From positions 1 to 5,008 of the forward strand of contig JBHHYS010000137.1 in assembly GCA_046757645.1 (NCBI GenBank): a DNA stretch of 5,008 bases, written 5' to 3'. The stretch comes from JBHHYS01 sp046757645 (GTDB lineage: Bacteria; Acidobacteriota; Terriglobia; Acidiferrales; 2-02-FULL-67-57). The number at the start of each line of letters is the position of its first letter. Position 1 is the first letter of the stretch. Positions 4,527-5,008 of this stretch are shown here, piece by piece. Under the pieces are notes generated by a model. It saw only the letters and a program-made list of their open reading frames with translations, did not search any database and was not told the origin of the DNA. Both the position numbers and the translations under genes were made by a program.

Positions 4527-4961
4527 GTGTATTTCTGCTACTTGCTCCATTGTTCCGACGGCTCCTTGTACACGGGAATTACGGACAATCTCAACCGTCG
4601 GCTCAAAGAGCACAACCAAGGCAAAGCCGCCAACTACACCGCCAGTCGCCGCCCGGTCAGGCTTGTCTGGTCCGAGCCGCACGCCACACTAAGTTCTGCC
4701 CGCCGGCGTGAAGCGCAACTCAAGCGCTGGAGCCACCGCAAGAAAAAGCAGCTGGTCGCGGGTTTCCCTCGACCCGTTCGGCAAGCTCAGGGTCGCCCTG
4801 AGGGACTCGAAGGGCGACTTCGCTCGGGACAAGCGACTCCCGCCGCCTCCAATTTTTTGTGCTTCAACACAAAAAATTGCCCTGAGCCTGCCCCGCTTGT
4901 CCCGAGCGACGTCGAGGGAAGCGGGGCCAAGGGGCGCAGTCGAAGGGTGCCTCTGTGGTGA
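4527..4961 (+). CDS. Small GIY-YIG nuclease (YhbQ-like) with a repeat-encoded C-terminal tail
   Basis: A predicted single-domain GIY-YIG endonuclease; the cellular target is unknown. From GTG 4527 it has 144 aa and begins MYFCYLLHCSDGSLYTGITD. CYLL fills the GIY strand and YTG (15-17) the YIG motif. NLNRRLKEHN contains the catalytic Arg (R25 or neighbour), and RREAQLKRW carries the metal-binding Glu (E62). The start matches where the family normally begins, although the frame is open back through the tmRNA 3' end. Normal members run roughly 80-100 aa. Here the recognisable domain ends near residue 79 (KKKQLVAG), and residues 80-144 are encoded by palindromes, the second tmRNA-end copy and its hairpin, ending in a TGA inside a dispersed repeat. 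The native stop was probably lost, while all core motifs are intact. It is 55 nt after mature ssrA on the same strand and might be read by transcription through ssrA. Confidence 0.8.
   Translation: MYFCYLLHCSDGSLYTGITDNLNRRLKEHNQGKAANYTASRRPVRLVWSEPHATLSSARRREAQLKRWSHRKKKQLVAGFPRPVRQAQGRPEGLEGRLRSGQATPAASNFLCFNTKNCPEPAPLVPSDVEGSGAKGRSRRVPLW
4766..4792 (-). repeat. REP-like palindrome right of the nuclease core, inverted
   Basis: Plus strand starts CCCTCGACCCGTTCGG and ends GCTCAGGG. Read on the minus strand it is CCCTGAGC...GTCGAGGG, the same form as the element at 4495-4516, so the two bracket the nuclease core in opposite orientation. It encodes PRPVRQAQG of the tail. I recall this sequence type as common in environmental genomes, unverified. 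Confidence 0.55.
4792..4818. repeat. Perfect 8-bp stem GTCGCCCT / AGGGCGAC
   Basis: Arms 4792-4799 and 4811-4818 enclose an 11-nt loop GAGGGACTCGA. It is joined to the preceding palindrome and leads directly into the left arm of the nested inverted repeat. It is read in frame as part of the nuclease tail. Confidence 0.55.
4834..4852 (+). repeat. Direct repeat copy 2 of the tmRNA 3' end (att-like)
   Basis: CGACTCCCGCCGCCTCCAA is identical to 4454-4472. The bases before it (ACAAG) do not continue the tmRNA T arm, so this is a fragment and not a second RNA gene. It is followed by an AT-rich hairpin and a GCCCTGAGC motif, paralleling copy 1. Confidence 0.75.
4851..4878 (+). terminator. AT-rich perfect hairpin after the second tmRNA-end copy
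   Basis: AATTTTTTGTG (4851-4861) pairs perfectly with CACAAAAAATT (4868-4878) around CTTCAA. Stem and loop differ in sequence from the hairpin at 4471-4494, but position and design are the same. It lies inside the nuclease reading frame (residues NFLCFNTKN), so a terminator role for that gene would be odd. It could be a former ssrA-type terminator or a structural part of the element. Confidence 0.45.
4890..4927. repeat. Long REP-like hairpin GCCCCGCTT / AAGCGGGGC
   Basis: A perfect 9-bp outer stem (4890-4898 with 4919-4927) encloses a CCCGA...TCGAGGG inner part. It shares bases with the right arm of the nested inverted repeat, so two alternative foldings compete. It encodes part of the nuclease tail. 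Confidence 0.55.
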
Positions 4962-4971
4962 ACTACTTCTG
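4930..4971 (+). repeat. 42-bp dispersed repeat, copy 2
   Basis: Matches 3987-4028 at 36 of 42 positions without gaps. It provides the last codons (RVPLW region) and the TGA stop (4959-4961) of the nuclease frame. The two copies lie on either side of ssrA and the nuclease gene, in the same orientation. Confidence 0.65.
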
Positions 4972-4982
4972 GGCCGTTGCGT

Positions 4983-5008
4983 CTCTCTGCCTTTCCGCCT
5001 CTCTGCCT
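4983..5008. repeat. Direct 10-mer repeat CTCTCTGCCT at the window edge
   Basis: CTCTCTGCCT occurs at 4983-4992 and 4999-5008, and may continue outside the window. It belongs to the same low-complexity CTCTG(C/T)-type phrase family as the core of the 42-bp repeat. No gene is evident after 4961. Confidence 0.5.

Larger units (their letters stand above)
4815..4914. repeat. Nested inverted repeat enclosing the second tmRNA-end copy
   Basis: The outer arms are CGACTTCGCTCGGGACAAGC (4815-4834) and GCTTGTCCCGAGCGACGTCG (4895-4914), complementary at 19 of 20 positions. The inner arms are the 11-bp hairpin 4851-4878. Both pairs share the centre 4864.5. The tmRNA-derived bases 4835-4850 fill the left gap and an unrelated 16 bases (4879-4894) fill the right. 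Confidence 0.65.

Noticed and set aside
4454..4852. Conventional tyrosine-integrase island at ssrA
   Set aside because: No integrase or other island gene lies between the repeats and the interval is only 380 bp, so a standard island is not supported within this window.
4834..4878. Second tRNA or tmRNA gene
   Set aside because: Only the 3' T-arm half and acceptor strand are present. No matching 5' acceptor strand or T-stem partner lies upstream.

Overview
The window looks like a piece of a GC-rich bacterial chromosome, read through strongly GC-biased coding frames. Acidobacteriota is the lineage I would guess, from the general look of the small hypothetical protein and the heavy load of short palindromic repeats. 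That is a recollection-based inference and no marker gene here settles it.

Layout. Positions 1-505 hold no convincing gene: one weak 51-codon ORF (101-256), a tandem 9-mer at the very edge, and a small inverted repeat. From 3627 down to 506 lies a two-gene leftward unit. A near-consensus sigma70-type promoter (TTGACA, 17 bp, GATAAT on the minus strand) drives a 269-aa protein of unknown function with a helical N-terminus, an Ala/Pro/Glu-rich linker and a conserved-looking charged C-terminal domain. It overlaps the start of a large soluble-lytic-transglycosylase-type protein (signal segment, long TPR-like helical region, C-terminal SLT catalytic domain), which would cut peptidoglycan in the periplasm. 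Positions 3628-4073 form a gene-free stretch between divergent transcription units, packed with palindromes. The tmRNA gene ssrA follows on the plus strand (4122-4471), with the tag ANEQLALAA and an encoded G3-U70 alanine identity pair. Directly behind it, on the same strand, is a small GIY-YIG nuclease gene (4527-4961).

The most interesting structure is around that nuclease gene. The last 18 bases of the tmRNA plus one more (19 bp, 4454-4472) recur exactly 380 bp downstream (4834-4852). Each copy is followed at once by an AT-rich perfect hairpin and then by a REP-like palindrome of the GCCC-GAGC...GTCGAGGG type. The nuclease gene sits between the two copies and is bracketed by REP-like palindromes in opposite orientation. 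The second copy lies inside a nested inverted repeat whose outer and inner arms share the same centre. The nuclease appears to have lost its own stop codon and to run through these repeats for about 65 extra residues. The arrangement resembles a very small element sitting at the tmRNA 3' end, a known hot spot for integration. No integrase is visible, so the mechanism is inference.

A second theme is repeat-derived coding sequence. The same roughly 22-bp palindromic element occurs inside the hypothetical gene, across the junction of the two leftward genes (where it supplies a stop codon and an N-terminal peptide), and in the intergenic region.
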